Shown piece by piece: positions 34,553 through 42,690 of a DNA stretch of 55,368 nucleotides (its first letter is position 1; each line of letters begins with the position of its first letter). The stretch lies in contig CAZLEE010000003.1 of assembly GCA_964558455.1 (NCBI GenBank), positions 1 through 55,368 of the forward strand. The letters run 5' to 3'. Source of the stretch: DASRLE01 sp964558455. GTDB taxonomy: Bacteria; Verrucomicrobiota; Verrucomicrobiia; Limisphaerales; Palsa-1400. The position numbers and the translations under genes are program-made. The notes below the pieces were generated by a model. That model saw only the letters and a program-made list of their open reading frames with translations, was not told the DNA's origin and searched no databases.

Positions 34553-36169
34553 CTATTTCAGGCTGAAGGTTTTTTGGCGGCCTTGGTAGGAAAGAACCAC
34601 GCTGGTCGGACTGATGGAAAGAATTTCCATCCCGTTGAAATGCGCGCCGCGTTCGAGCGCCTGGTGGTTGATCACCACCACCGGATGGCTGGGATTGTAG
34701 AGTATGCTTTGGACTTGGACCGTATCCAGAGGCGATTCGGTGGCGGGGACGGCGGGAGCGGATGCGACACCGGCTTCCGTCGCCGGATCGGCCGCCGGGC
34801 TGGTGGCGCGGGCGGAACGCCATTTGAAAGCCACCACAATAGCGATGGCAATAACCGACACGGCGGCCAGGGTGAATAGTTTGAACCGGAGCGAATGGGG
34901 TTGCGGGGACGGTGATGCCTTGGAACGGGCGGGTGTCCGGTTTTCGGCTTGGGATTCCGCAGTCGGAGTGGAAGCGAGTAATTTGCGCCAAGCATCGGGT
35001 TTTTTCGGCAAATCGAGAGCGGCAAGATAGGCGGCGTCGAGCTTGGGAGGTTGGAGTTTGCCAAGAAGTCCGTTTTCGTCCTGGGCAAGCACATTGGCGA
35101 CATGCACGACAGTCAAAACCGTGAACTCGGCGGGAGTCACCACGCCGGGCGTACAATGCAAGGCGACCGCCTCCACCAGCGGGAGCGGCATGCCCCACAA
35201 ACCGAGCAGGTAAGCTCCCACCTGATTGCTCGTCACCCCCAATTGATTTAATTCCGCCTCCGGCAAAGACCACTTGTTCCGGCGGGCCGCTTCAATCACG
35301 GCTGAATATTCACGGGAAAGATTTGTGGCCAGGACAATCTGGCCGATGTTGTGCAACAGGCCGGCGGTGTAGGCCTCGCTGGCCATGCGTTCGCTGGCGA
35401 TGCAGCGCACGACAATTTTGGCGGCGATTTTCGCCACGCTGAAACTATGACGCCAAAGCTCATCCAGAGAAACACTGGCCGCCCCGGCGGGCAACGGGTG
35501 GCAAAACAATTGCAAACAGAGCACGAACGATTTAACCGTGTCCAATCCCAGGCGCGCCACCGCCTCGTGCGGACTGGTGATCTTTTCGGCCAGCCCGCAA
35601 GCGGGAGAGTTGACCATTTGCAACAGGCGCGCCGTCAGCGCGGGATCGCGCGCGATCACCTCGGCAACGGATTCGACGCTGGAATTGGGCGACTCGGCCC
35701 GTTTCAAAACCTCGAAGTAAGTGGCGGGCAGGCCGGGCAGTGTGCCCAGGCGCGGAATAAACACGCGCAATTTATCATTGGAGAGCCACGCATCCAGAGC
35801 GAAACTTCGTTCAATGATGGAAATCAATTCCGGCGGCCGCCAAGGGCGGGAAATGAACTGGTGTGCCGCCCCCATGCAATCAACAATCAGCTCGCGATCT
35901 CCAACCTCGCCCAGGATGAACCGCAACATGCGCGGGTATTGCACCGCCGCCTCGTGCAAAAGTCCGGCAGGGGCGATCCCGCCCGGAGCCAGGTTGACGA
36001 CCATGACATCGAAGGCGGTCGAAGACATCGCTTTCAGAGCCGCCGCCGCGTCCGCTGAAAACACACAAGTCCAGACGGCGTCCAACCCCTTCAATGAAGG
36101 TTGCAACGTTTCCAGTTCCGCCCCGGTAAAACCGGCGAAACAAATCCGTTTCTTTATTTCCTGCGCCAT
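34553..36169 (-). CDS. Receiver-like/HDOD signalling protein with transmembrane segment and C-terminal GspB-like tail
   Basis: 538 residues. Residues 1-130 look like a degenerate receiver domain (RICFAGFTGAELETL, FDVMVVNLAP, FISRPWRPPEL), with no clear acceptor Asp. An HDOD domain follows at about 140-400 (IPRLGTLPGLPATYFEVL, VIARDPALTARLLQMVNSP, AYTAGLLHNIGQIVLATN). Then a Ser/Pro linker, one transmembrane helix (LFTLAAVSVIAIAIVVAF) and a Pro/Ala-rich stretch lead to a tail, VQSILYNPSHPVVVINHQAL..GMEILSISPTSVVLSYQG, that resembles the periplasmic end of GspB-type secretion proteins (inference). HDOD proteins modulate motility and secretion; this one could link a cytoplasmic signal to an envelope machine. 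Confidence 0.75.
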   Translation of the reverse strand: MAQEIKKRICFAGFTGAELETLQPSLKGLDAVWTCVFSADAAAALKAMSSTAFDVMVVNLAPGGIAPAGLLHEAAVQYPRMLRFILGEVGDRELIVDCMGAAHQFISRPWRPPELISIIERSFALDAWLSNDKLRVFIPRLGTLPGLPATYFEVLKRAESPNSSVESVAEVIARDPALTARLLQMVNSPACGLAEKITSPHEAVARLGLDTVKSFVLCLQLFCHPLPAGAASVSLDELWRHSFSVAKIAAKIVVRCIASERMASEAYTAGLLHNIGQIVLATNLSREYSAVIEAARRNKWSLPEAELNQLGVTSNQVGAYLLGLWGMPLPLVEAVALHCTPGVVTPAEFTVLTVVHVANVLAQDENGLLGKLQPPKLDAAYLAALDLPKKPDAWRKLLASTPTAESQAENRTPARSKASPSPQPHSLRFKLFTLAAVSVIAIAIVVAFKWRSARATSPAADPATEAGVASAPAVPATESPLDTVQVQSILYNPSHPVVVINHQALERGAHFNGMEILSISPTSVVLSYQGRQKTFSLK

Positions 36170-36293
36170 TTTTTTGAGTGCGACACCGCCGATTAGTCAT
36201 CGACTGGCGGGGGAAATACTTTAGACGCACGTCATTGTGCGATATCTCCCAGCAAGACGCGCGCGCCATTGCGGGTAAACATGATAAACCCCC

Positions 36294-36321
36294 TCAAGTT
36301 TTTGTTCCACCCTTTCGATAG
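36294..36321 (+). promoter_or_regulatory. Weak sigma-28-like promoter before the receiver-HDOD gene
   Basis: TCAA (36294-36297), 16 bases, TTCGATAG (36314-36321). It differs from the consensus at several positions. It lies about 130 bases before the gene. Confidence 0.25.
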
Positions 36322-36454
36322 CTTCATTGATTGACTCTGTAAGTCGATTTGTCCAGGGCACTATCCGCCATGTCGGCGAATTGCCAGTCCGGCAGGGGAA
36401 CGGCGCGGCGTTGATCCGCGCGCGAAGATTCCCGGCAGGAAAAATCCAAAGATC

Positions 36455-37657
36455 ATGAAGCGTTCGATTTATGTAGTTGATGATCAGAGAGAACTTCTCG
36501 AAATAACCGTCATGGCGCTGCGGCGTCTGGGGTTTGATTGGGAAGTGACAGGTTTCGGCGACCCGATCACCGCCTTGGGCGCCGTCAAAACGGCAAAGCC
36601 GGATGCGGTTTTAACCGACCAGATGATGCCTGTGATGGAAGGCTGCCAATTATTGGAGGAAGTCCGCATCATCTCGCCCGCCACAATCCGGCTGATCATG
36701 TCAGGTTGTGTGGCGCTGGACAGGCTCTCGTCAATCACCTCCGCGCACCAATACATTGCCAAGCCGTTCGATTTAAACAAAGTGCGGGACTTGATTCAGC
36801 GTAGTTTTGTCGCCCGGGAACGGATTGCCAACCAGGGTTTGCAAGTTGTCACTTCCCTTCGCGCCATCCCCTCCTTGCGTCAGACGCATCATTCTCTTTT
36901 GGAAGAACTCAAAAATTCCGATGCCGCCGGCACCCGCATCGCCTTTCTGATCAGTCAGGACCCCGGTCTTTCAATTAAAGTTTTGCAACTGGCCAATTCC
37001 TGTCTTTTTGGGCCGGGCGGACTGATCACCGATTTGGTTGAAGCGGTCAATTGTCTCGGCAGCGAAATGATTGCGGCGGTGGTGCTTTCGCAAAGCATGT
37101 TTCGGCATTACGAATCTCTCCGGCACCGGGACATTGATCTGGCGCGGGTGTGGGCGCATTGCTGGGAAACAGCCGGCCTGGCCCAGCGCCTTTGCCGGGA
37201 AAAAAGACTGCCCCACAAGACCTGTGAAGAGGCTTTTCTGGCCGGCCTGCTGCATGAGGTGGGACGGTTTGTGATCCTGGACAATTTCCCAAACCGCTTT
37301 CAAAAGGCGTGTGATTGCTCTCGCGAAACTCACGCTTCGCTGGCCGCCTCCCTGCGCGAGACTTTGCAAGTGACTCCCGCGCAAATGTCCGCATACGTGC
37401 TTGAGCTTTGGGGGCTTCCCCTGTCAGTGATTAACAGCATTTCGCTCATGGACACCCCGGAACAAGACGCGGCGGCCGGTTTTTCCATGACGTCCGCCCT
37501 GTATATTGCGGATCATCTTGCCTCGAAAACCCACGCTCCTGATTCCTTCGATCTGGAAGACTGGAAGGCCGCTTACCTGCAATCCATCGGCTGCGAGAGA
37601 GACATCGCCGTCTGGGAAGAGCGATGCACCCAGACCGAGAATCTCGCCTGCGGTTGA
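36455..37657 (+). CDS. Response regulator with receiver and HDOD output domains
   Basis: 400 residues. The receiver domain at 1-125 has acidic pocket YVVDDQREL, acceptor Asp in AVLTDQMMP and the conserved Lys in IAKPFD. An HDOD domain (about 130-390) begins TSLRAIPSLRQTHHSLLEEL, passes LISQDPGLSIKVLQLANSCL, and contains AFLAGLLHEVGRFVILDNF. Such receiver-HDOD proteins act in chemotaxis and surface-behaviour signalling without a DNA-binding domain. It is divergent from the previous HDOD gene, which is consistent with a signalling cluster next to the flagellin genes. Confidence 0.88.
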   Translation: MKRSIYVVDDQRELLEITVMALRRLGFDWEVTGFGDPITALGAVKTAKPDAVLTDQMMPVMEGCQLLEEVRIISPATIRLIMSGCVALDRLSSITSAHQYIAKPFDLNKVRDLIQRSFVARERIANQGLQVVTSLRAIPSLRQTHHSLLEELKNSDAAGTRIAFLISQDPGLSIKVLQLANSCLFGPGGLITDLVEAVNCLGSEMIAAVVLSQSMFRHYESLRHRDIDLARVWAHCWETAGLAQRLCREKRLPHKTCEEAFLAGLLHEVGRFVILDNFPNRFQKACDCSRETHASLAASLRETLQVTPAQMSAYVLELWGLPLSVINSISLMDTPEQDAAAGFSMTSALYIADHLASKTHAPDSFDLEDWKAAYLQSIGCERDIAVWEERCTQTENLACG

Positions 37658-37675
37658 GCAACGCCCCCGCTCTTC

Positions 37676-38071
37676 TTAAATGCGTGAATTCAGAACCTCG
37701 TCGGCACCTTGGACAGTCGAACCACCAACCGCCGTCCCGTTATTGATTATTTCGGCATGGGTGAGGCGGTGATGGGATTGGACCGGATTGCCGGACCCTT
37801 GAATATCCTGAGTCAAACTTGAAAAGGCCTGGCGCGCGCCCGCCAGATTGGCAGACCTCAAGGCTCCTCCCAACGCCCGCAAATCATTGCTGGCCTGGGT
37901 GCCGGGAGCAAACAAACTGCCCGACCCCGCCATGGCGGTTTTTTGGGCGTCCTGCAGGAAGGCGGCGAAGGCCCCCTGGGCGCCGGAGATGTTGCCCGAT
38001 TGCAAGGCGCCCTGCAATGCAGTGAAGTCGTCACTTCGTTTGGCTACGTCTGAAACTGCCGATATATTCAT
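37676..38071 (-). CDS. Small repeat protein with two AFxxL-type units, sigma-28-controlled
   Basis: 131 residues from the ATG at 38071 (MNISAVSDVAKRS; an earlier ATG at 38083 is possible). It has two copies of a helical unit: ALQSGNISGAQGAFAAFLQD and ALRSANLAGARQAFSSLTQD, the LxxALxxGNxxxAxxAFxxLxxD pattern found in a family of small proteins of unknown function. An exact sigma-28 consensus promoter lies 36 bases upstream of its start, divergent from fliC, so it is probably a flagellar or motility protein. Function unknown. Confidence 0.75.
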   Translation of the reverse strand: MNISAVSDVAKRSDDFTALQGALQSGNISGAQGAFAAFLQDAQKTAMAGSGSLFAPGTQASNDLRALGGALRSANLAGARQAFSSLTQDIQGSGNPVQSHHRLTHAEIINNGTAVGGSTVQGADEVLNSRI

Positions 38072-38107
38072 AAGATGCGGCATTCCGAATTAAATTATCG
38101 CTCCACC

Positions 38108-38134
38108 TTATCGGCCAAAAACGGAAGGGCTTTA
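38108..38134 (-). promoter_or_regulatory. Sigma-28 (FliA) promoter for the 131-residue repeat-protein gene
   Basis: Minus-strand TAAA at 38134-38131, a 15-base spacer, then GCCGATAA at 38115-38108: a full match to the sigma-28 consensus. It lies 36 bases before the start of the gene. Confidence 0.75.
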
Positions 38135-38171
38135 GTGTTTTTTTGCGCAATTTTCAGGCAAAAGGAACCAT

Positions 38172-38198
38172 TAAAGTATCCCGGCTCCCTGCCGATAG
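38172..38198 (+). promoter_or_regulatory. Sigma-28 (FliA) promoter for flagellin
   Basis: TAAA at 38172-38175, a 15-base spacer, then GCCGATAG at 38191-38198: one mismatch to the consensus. Start codon at 38346, giving a leader of about 140 bases. Confidence 0.75.
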
Positions 38199-38305
38199 TT
38201 CAAGTATGGGAAAATGGCGGTTGGCAGCCACAAATGGCCAAAGGGAAAACTTGGTGAAGCCCGTTATCGAAATTCACCACACGGCATGGATGCCGCGCAG
38301 TTCTA

Positions 38306-38338
38306 GCTCCCGAAAGGGAGCGACTCAAGGAAAGAGTT
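38306..38338 (+). promoter_or_regulatory. Flagellin leader hairpins, possible CsrA sites around the ribosome binding site
   Basis: GCTCCC-GAAA-GGGAGC (38306-38321) is a perfect 6-base stem with a GAAA tetraloop. Next to it, GACTC (38322-38326) and GAGTT (38334-38338) can pair with AAGGAAA (38327-38333) in the loop. AAGGAAAG is also the Shine-Dalgarno sequence, 11-12 bases before ATG. A GGA in a hairpin loop over the RBS is what CsrA recognises; CsrA regulation of flagellin is known in Bacillus, but here it is inference. Confidence 0.4.
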
Positions 38339-38345
38339 AATAGTT

Positions 38346-39152
38346 ATGGTAATCAATACAAACATCGCAGCGCTCAATAGCGCGAACAACCTCAATAAAT
38401 CGACGGACATGCTGAATGAGTCGCTGGCGCGGCTCTCATCTGGTTCGAGCATCGTCAATGCGTCTGATAATCCTGCCGGCTTGGCGGAATCCATCAGCCT
38501 CAATGCGCAAATCGGCCAGACCACGGCGGCTACCAATAACGTCGCCAATGCGAGTTCATTCGCCCAAACCCAGGACGGGTATTTGCAACAAGTCGGTTCG
38601 GCTCTCGACCAAATGTCCACTCTGGCGGTCGAAGCTCAGGACGGCACCAAATCCAGTTCTGAATTGAGCGACTATCAGGCGGAATTCAAGGCCTTGTCCT
38701 CTTTCATCACCAACGCGGGCACGCAGAGCTTCAACGGCGTCAGCCTGTTCGGCAGCACCGGTCTGACCGTGACCACGAGCGGCACCGGCGACACGTTCAC
38801 GATGAAAGGCGTTGACCTGACCAACTCGGCCTACACCACCGCGACTGCGGACGACATTTCCACCTCCGCCGGAGCGGTCACTGCCTTGACGGACGTGACG
38901 GCAGCCATCACACAATTGGCCACTGATCGTGCCAATGTCGGCGCGAATGAGGATCGGTTGAACTTCACGTCCCAGGAACTGGGCACGTTGTCCACCAACC
39001 TCGCTTCCGCCAACAGCGCAATCTCGGACGTCAATGTGGCGACCGAAAGCACCAACTACGCCAAGTATCAGATTCTCGTGCAATCAGGCACGTCGATGCT
39101 GGCGCAGGCAAATCAAGGTGCGCAGAACGTGCTGAAGCTCCTGCAAGGCTAG
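38346..39152 (+). CDS. fliC: Flagellin
   Basis: 268 residues, a short flagellin. The N-terminus MVINTNIAALNSANNLNKS and SSGSSIVNASDNPAGLAESISL are the conserved D0/D1 helices. The C-terminus (NFTSQELGTLSTNLASANSAISDVNVATESTNYAKYQILVQSGTSMLAQANQ..NVLKLLQG) has the typical coil that packs with it. The central variable part is brief. It forms the filament after export by the flagellar secretion system. It has a sigma-28-type promoter and is followed by a strong hairpin before fliD. Confidence 0.96.
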   Translation: MVINTNIAALNSANNLNKSTDMLNESLARLSSGSSIVNASDNPAGLAESISLNAQIGQTTAATNNVANASSFAQTQDGYLQQVGSALDQMSTLAVEAQDGTKSSSELSDYQAEFKALSSFITNAGTQSFNGVSLFGSTGLTVTTSGTGDTFTMKGVDLTNSAYTTATADDISTSAGAVTALTDVTAAITQLATDRANVGANEDRLNFTSQELGTLSTNLASANSAISDVNVATESTNYAKYQILVQSGTSMLAQANQGAQNVLKLLQG

Positions 39153-39195
39153 TCTGACTAGTCTTCCCGGACTCGGCATAGGTTCGGCAAACTTG

Positions 39196-39223
39196 ACTCG
39201 GACGGCGTTCGCGCCGTCCGAGT
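39196..39223 (+). terminator. Strong UUCG hairpin between fliC and fliD
   Basis: ACTCGGACGGCG (39196-39207) and CGCCGTCCGAGT (39212-39223) form a perfect 12-base stem closed by a TTCG tetraloop, 43 bases after the fliC stop. There is no T run. It could limit readthrough to fliD or protect the 3-prime end of fliC mRNA. Confidence 0.65.
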
Positions 39224-39285
39224 TCAGCGATTCCAGGTGGAATCGCTTGTGCAGTTTATAAGACAGGAAAAGAGAAAGTCATTTT

Positions 39286-41115
39286 ATGTCAGCTACGACC
39301 AGTACTTCAGGCAGCGGTTTGTCCCTCTCCGGGCTGGCTTCCGGCATGGACTGGACGTCCATTATCAACGAGATGCTCACCGTGCAAGCGGCGCCCGAGA
39401 CGCAGATGAGCACGGAGGAGACAACGGACAACAGCGTCAAATCCGCCTTTCAAACCATCGGAACTGAGTTGACCACTCTGGCCGGCGACGCCACCACTCT
39501 GAGCAATCCCAGCTTTTTTGCAAGCCGGACCACCTCCATTTCCAATTCCTCAGTCGCCAGCGCCACCGCCGCTTCCGGCACGCCTTTGGGCACTTACACC
39601 TTTAATGTCACCAAAATGGCCACCGATGCCGTGCAAGTTGGATCCAAGGCCGCCGGCAAACTCAATTCCAGCAACAATGTTTCCAACCTGACCTTGAGCA
39701 GCGCCGGGTTCGCCAACGCCGTCACAGCCGGCACTTTTACGGTCAACGGCAAGACCGTCACCATTGCCACCAGCGACACTTTGCAATCCGTTTTTGATCA
39801 GATCAGCTCCGTCACCAACGGTGCCGTCACCGGCAGTTATAACTCCACCACCGATGAGATCACGCTGTCCAGCACCAGCAGCCCAAGCAGTCCAATCACC
39901 CTGGGTAGCGACACCGACACGAGCAATTTTCTGCAATCCGCCGAACTCTACAACAACGGCACCGGCTCCATCACCAGCACCTCGGCCCTTGGCGGGGTCA
40001 ACCTGGGCAACACCTTGAACCAGGCGAACCTCTCCACCACGATCAGCGACGGCGGCTCGGGCGACGGCGAATTCAAGATAAACGGTGTGGCGATCAACTT
40101 TGACGCCTCGACCGATTCGGTCACGGACGTTTTGCAGAAGATCAACGATTCCAACGCAGGCGTCACCGCCACCTATGATTCGCTCAACGATAGTTTCGAG
40201 CTTGCCGACACCACTCCGGGAAACGTCGGCATCTCGTTGCAAGATGTGACTGGCAATTTTTTGGCGGCCACCGGGTTGTCCAGCGGAACATTGCAGGCCG
40301 GAACCAACCTACAATACAGCATCAACGGCGGAGGCACGCTGACCAGCCAGTCCAATACCATCGACGCGGGAAGCTCCGGCCTGACAGGATTGTCCGTCAC
40401 CGCCTTGGGCACAGGTTCCACCGCAATCACGGTTGCCAGCGACACCTCGACCATTTCTTCCGCGATCAATTCATTTGTGACGGACTACAACGCGGTGCAA
40501 AACTTCATCAGCAGCCAGACCGTCACCACCACCAGTTCGACAGGAACGGTCACACCCGGATTGCTGACCGGCAACATGGATGCCGAAGGCATTGAGACCA
40601 CCTTGCGGCAATTGGTCAATGCCTCATCAGGCACCACCCCCGGAGTCGAAAGCCTGAACGATTTGGGAATAGCGTCCAACGGACAGGATAACACCCTGGC
40701 AGTGACCAGTTCGACGCTGACCAGCGTGCTGACCACCAATCTGGCCGCCGTTCAAAAATTATTCAGCGATTCCTCCAGTGGCATAGCCGTCACTCTCAAT
40801 TCCTACCTGGGCAGCAGCACCAGCACCACCGGCATGCTTAGTTCCGGCGGGATGCTGGCCACCGACGAAAACAACATGACCAACGAGGCCAACGGGCTGG
40901 CCACCAGCATCACCAACCTTCAGGCGCAGATCGCGGCCAACAAAACGATGCTGACCAATGAGTTCACCAACATGGAAACCGCCATTAATAGCATCAACAC
41001 CGAGAAAGAATATTTGAACGACTATTTCGACACCTCATCAAGCGCCAGCAGTGAATCCGCGCCCACGGCCGCCGGTTCATCAAGCACGTCGTCCTCATCC
41101 TCATCCTCGTCCTAG
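39286..41115 (+). CDS. fliD: Flagellar filament cap protein FliD (HAP2)
   Basis: 609 residues. GLSLSGLASGMDWTSIINEML is the usual FliD start (SGLASGMD, the filament-binding helix). Repeated Thr/Ser/Gly-rich D2/D3 units follow, and the C-terminal part (ITNLQAQIAANKTMLTNEFTNMETAINSINTEKEYL) is the terminal coiled coil. The last 18 residues are almost only Ser and Thr (SSSTSSSSSSSS), which is unusual. FliD caps the growing filament and folds exported flagellin. It is 133 bases downstream of fliC. Confidence 0.93.
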   Translation: MSATTSTSGSGLSLSGLASGMDWTSIINEMLTVQAAPETQMSTEETTDNSVKSAFQTIGTELTTLAGDATTLSNPSFFASRTTSISNSSVASATAASGTPLGTYTFNVTKMATDAVQVGSKAAGKLNSSNNVSNLTLSSAGFANAVTAGTFTVNGKTVTIATSDTLQSVFDQISSVTNGAVTGSYNSTTDEITLSSTSSPSSPITLGSDTDTSNFLQSAELYNNGTGSITSTSALGGVNLGNTLNQANLSTTISDGGSGDGEFKINGVAINFDASTDSVTDVLQKINDSNAGVTATYDSLNDSFELADTTPGNVGISLQDVTGNFLAATGLSSGTLQAGTNLQYSINGGGTLTSQSNTIDAGSSGLTGLSVTALGTGSTAITVASDTSTISSAINSFVTDYNAVQNFISSQTVTTTSSTGTVTPGLLTGNMDAEGIETTLRQLVNASSGTTPGVESLNDLGIASNGQDNTLAVTSSTLTSVLTTNLAAVQKLFSDSSSGIAVTLNSYLGSSTSTTGMLSSGGMLATDENNMTNEANGLATSITNLQAQIAANKTMLTNEFTNMETAINSINTEKEYLNDYFDTSSSASSESAPTAAGSSSTSSSSSSSS

Positions 41116-41131
41116 TCCATTAAAAAGCTAT

Positions 41132-41908
41132 ATGAACAAAATCTGGGGTTATCTTATGCGGGGCGGCAGCAGGCCAATTCTCCGTCCGTTTTGTTGTCTC
41201 CTGATCGCGGTCGGCTCCACCGGCTGCCATGTTTTCCCGCCCTTGCCGCATGCCGTGCAGGACATGGGCCCGCGTTACCACCCCTCCAATATTTACCGGC
41301 GGGCCGACATTCTGCCGCCCCAAATCCGTCGGGTGGCTGTCTTGCCCGTCAGCAAGACCGGCTCCTCCGTCTATATGCAGATTGGCGTGGAAACGCTCGA
41401 ACCGCTTCTCTACGCCGAACTGGAAAAATGCAAACGTTTTGAGGTCATTCCTGTCCCGCTCGATCAACTGCGGCAATGGGCCGGCAAAACGGAATGGCGA
41501 ACGGATGAACCTTTGCCGCCCGATTTTCTGGCGCGTATCGGTCAGGGAACCGGCTGTGACGCCGTGATGTTTTGCCAGCTCACCCGTTGCGCCCCCTACC
41601 CCCCCATCGCGGTGGGTTGGAAATTCTGCCTGGTGGCTGTGCCCCCGCCCGGAACAAACTCCGCGGCTGGGATGAAAGACCAGATCATCTGGGCGGCGGA
41701 TGAAGTGTTGGATGCCGGCGAACCCGGTGTGGCCAATGCCGCGCGCGATTATTACGGCGACCACCTGCGCAACGAAACGCCGTCTGCCGATTCGTCCACC
41801 ATTTTGAGTTCACCCGCCCGTTTTGGCCAATATACCCTGGCCGCCCTTTTGGAGACGCTGCCTTTCAGGGGGATGCCGGCTCCGGCAAAAACCGCTAAAG
41901 TTAATTGA
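41132..41908 (+). CDS. Lipoprotein with a FlgO/LpoB-like domain, in the flagellar cluster
   Basis: 258 residues from the ATG at 41132 (a second ATG is at 41156). The membrane part CCLLIAVGSTGC ends in a lipobox (STGC), so Cys after residue 30 or so is lipidated. The mature region contains RRVAVLPVSKTGS.. VETLEPLLYAELEKCKRFEVIPVPLDQLR, a pattern seen in FlgO/GNA1162-like lipoproteins (AVLPV then LExxLxxxLxxxxRFEVVP). It is co-directional with fliD (16 bases) and probably an envelope protein associated with the flagellum; the exact role is not known. Confidence 0.65.
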   Translation: MNKIWGYLMRGGSRPILRPFCCLLIAVGSTGCHVFPPLPHAVQDMGPRYHPSNIYRRADILPPQIRRVAVLPVSKTGSSVYMQIGVETLEPLLYAELEKCKRFEVIPVPLDQLRQWAGKTEWRTDEPLPPDFLARIGQGTGCDAVMFCQLTRCAPYPPIAVGWKFCLVAVPPPGTNSAAGMKDQIIWAADEVLDAGEPGVANAARDYYGDHLRNETPSADSSTILSSPARFGQYTLAALLETLPFRGMPAPAKTAKVN

Positions 41909-41923
41909 GCCGCCAGTCGATAT
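41896..41923 (+). promoter_or_regulatory. Sigma-28-like promoter for the flgM-like/fliS operon
   Basis: TAAA at 41896-41899, a 16-base spacer, then GTCGATAT at 41916-41923. It overlaps the end of the lipoprotein gene and lies about 47 bases before the ATG at 41970. Confidence 0.55.
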
Positions 41924-41969
41924 ATGATGGGGAACGATGATGGTTGCACTGTGAAACAAGCTGAATTTT

Positions 41970-42239
41970 ATGGAAATTAATGCCAGTATGAACGTTGGTT
42001 CCGTTAACAATCCCATTTTGACCGGACGTTCCCTCGCCACCCCGCCGCAAGCCGCGGCTACCGACTCTTTCACGAGTTCCAGCGCGCTGCAAGAGGCTTC
42101 GCAGAACACCCCTGATACTCGCGCCGAGGCCGTCGCCCGCGGACAGGCTTTGGTCAGCGACAGCGGATATCCGTCCGGTGACACAATCCGGGTACTCTCG
42201 AATTTTCTGGCCAGCCGGCTCCAAGGCGGGTCGAACTAA
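41970..42239 (+). CDS. FlgM-like anti-sigma-28 candidate
   Basis: 89 residues. The first half is low complexity (Ser, Thr, Ala). The second half, DTRAEAVARGQALVSDSGYPSGDTIRVLSNFLASRL, matches the form of the FlgM C-terminal helices (R.EKVA..K..I..G.YP...I..LA..L) that bind sigma-28. It sits between the lipoprotein and fliS, under a sigma-28-like promoter, the usual feedback setting for flgM. The assignment is tentative because FlgM is short and poorly conserved. Confidence 0.45.
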   Translation: MEINASMNVGSVNNPILTGRSLATPPQAAATDSFTSSSALQEASQNTPDTRAEAVARGQALVSDSGYPSGDTIRVLSNFLASRLQGGSN

Positions 42240-42251
42240 CTTGAAACTCTC

Positions 42252-42686
42252 ATGACACAACGCGACAACCCGTGGCAATCCTACCGCAAGGTAACCACCC
42301 AAACGGCGACGTCCGAGCATCTCGTTTTGATGCTCTATGATGGTGCAATCAAATTTTTGAAACAGGGTCTGGCTGGCTTCCGTTTCACCGACCCGCGGGA
42401 ATGCAACGAGACCATCAACAACAACATCCTGCGCGCCCAAGACATCATCCATGAGTTGAACGCCCGGCTGAACATGGAGGAGGGGGGCGAAATCGCCGAT
42501 AATTTCCGCCGCCTCTACAATTATTTCTACAGCCGCCTGACGGAAGCCAACCTGAAAAAAAAGAAGCCGCCAATCGAGGAAGTCATTGGCCACCTGTGCG
42601 TCTTGCGGGATGCCTGGGAAGAAATGTTGCGGCGCGACCGCGGGGACGCCACGACTTCCCCCGAAATCAGCCGCAAATTTGCCTGA
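42252..42686 (+). CDS. fliS: Flagellin export chaperone FliS
   Basis: 144 residues. YRKVTTQTATSEHLVLMLYDGAIKFLKQGL is the family start (pattern Y...V.T.T...L..MLYDGAI.FL). NETINNNILRAQDIIHELNARLNMEEGGEIADNFRRLYNYFYSRL and IEEVIGHLCVLRDAWEEM complete the four-helix bundle. It binds the flagellin C-terminus before export. It starts 12 bases after the FlgM-like gene and 4 bases before the FlgN/FliT-like gene. Confidence 0.93.
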   Translation: MTQRDNPWQSYRKVTTQTATSEHLVLMLYDGAIKFLKQGLAGFRFTDPRECNETINNNILRAQDIIHELNARLNMEEGGEIADNFRRLYNYFYSRLTEANLKKKKPPIEEVIGHLCVLRDAWEEMLRRDRGDATTSPEISRKFA

Positions 42687-42690
42687 TCGC

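Noticed and set aside
39196..39223. Reading the fliC-fliD hairpin as a certain terminator
   Set aside because: The stem is very strong but there is no T run, so a processing or stability role is equally possible.
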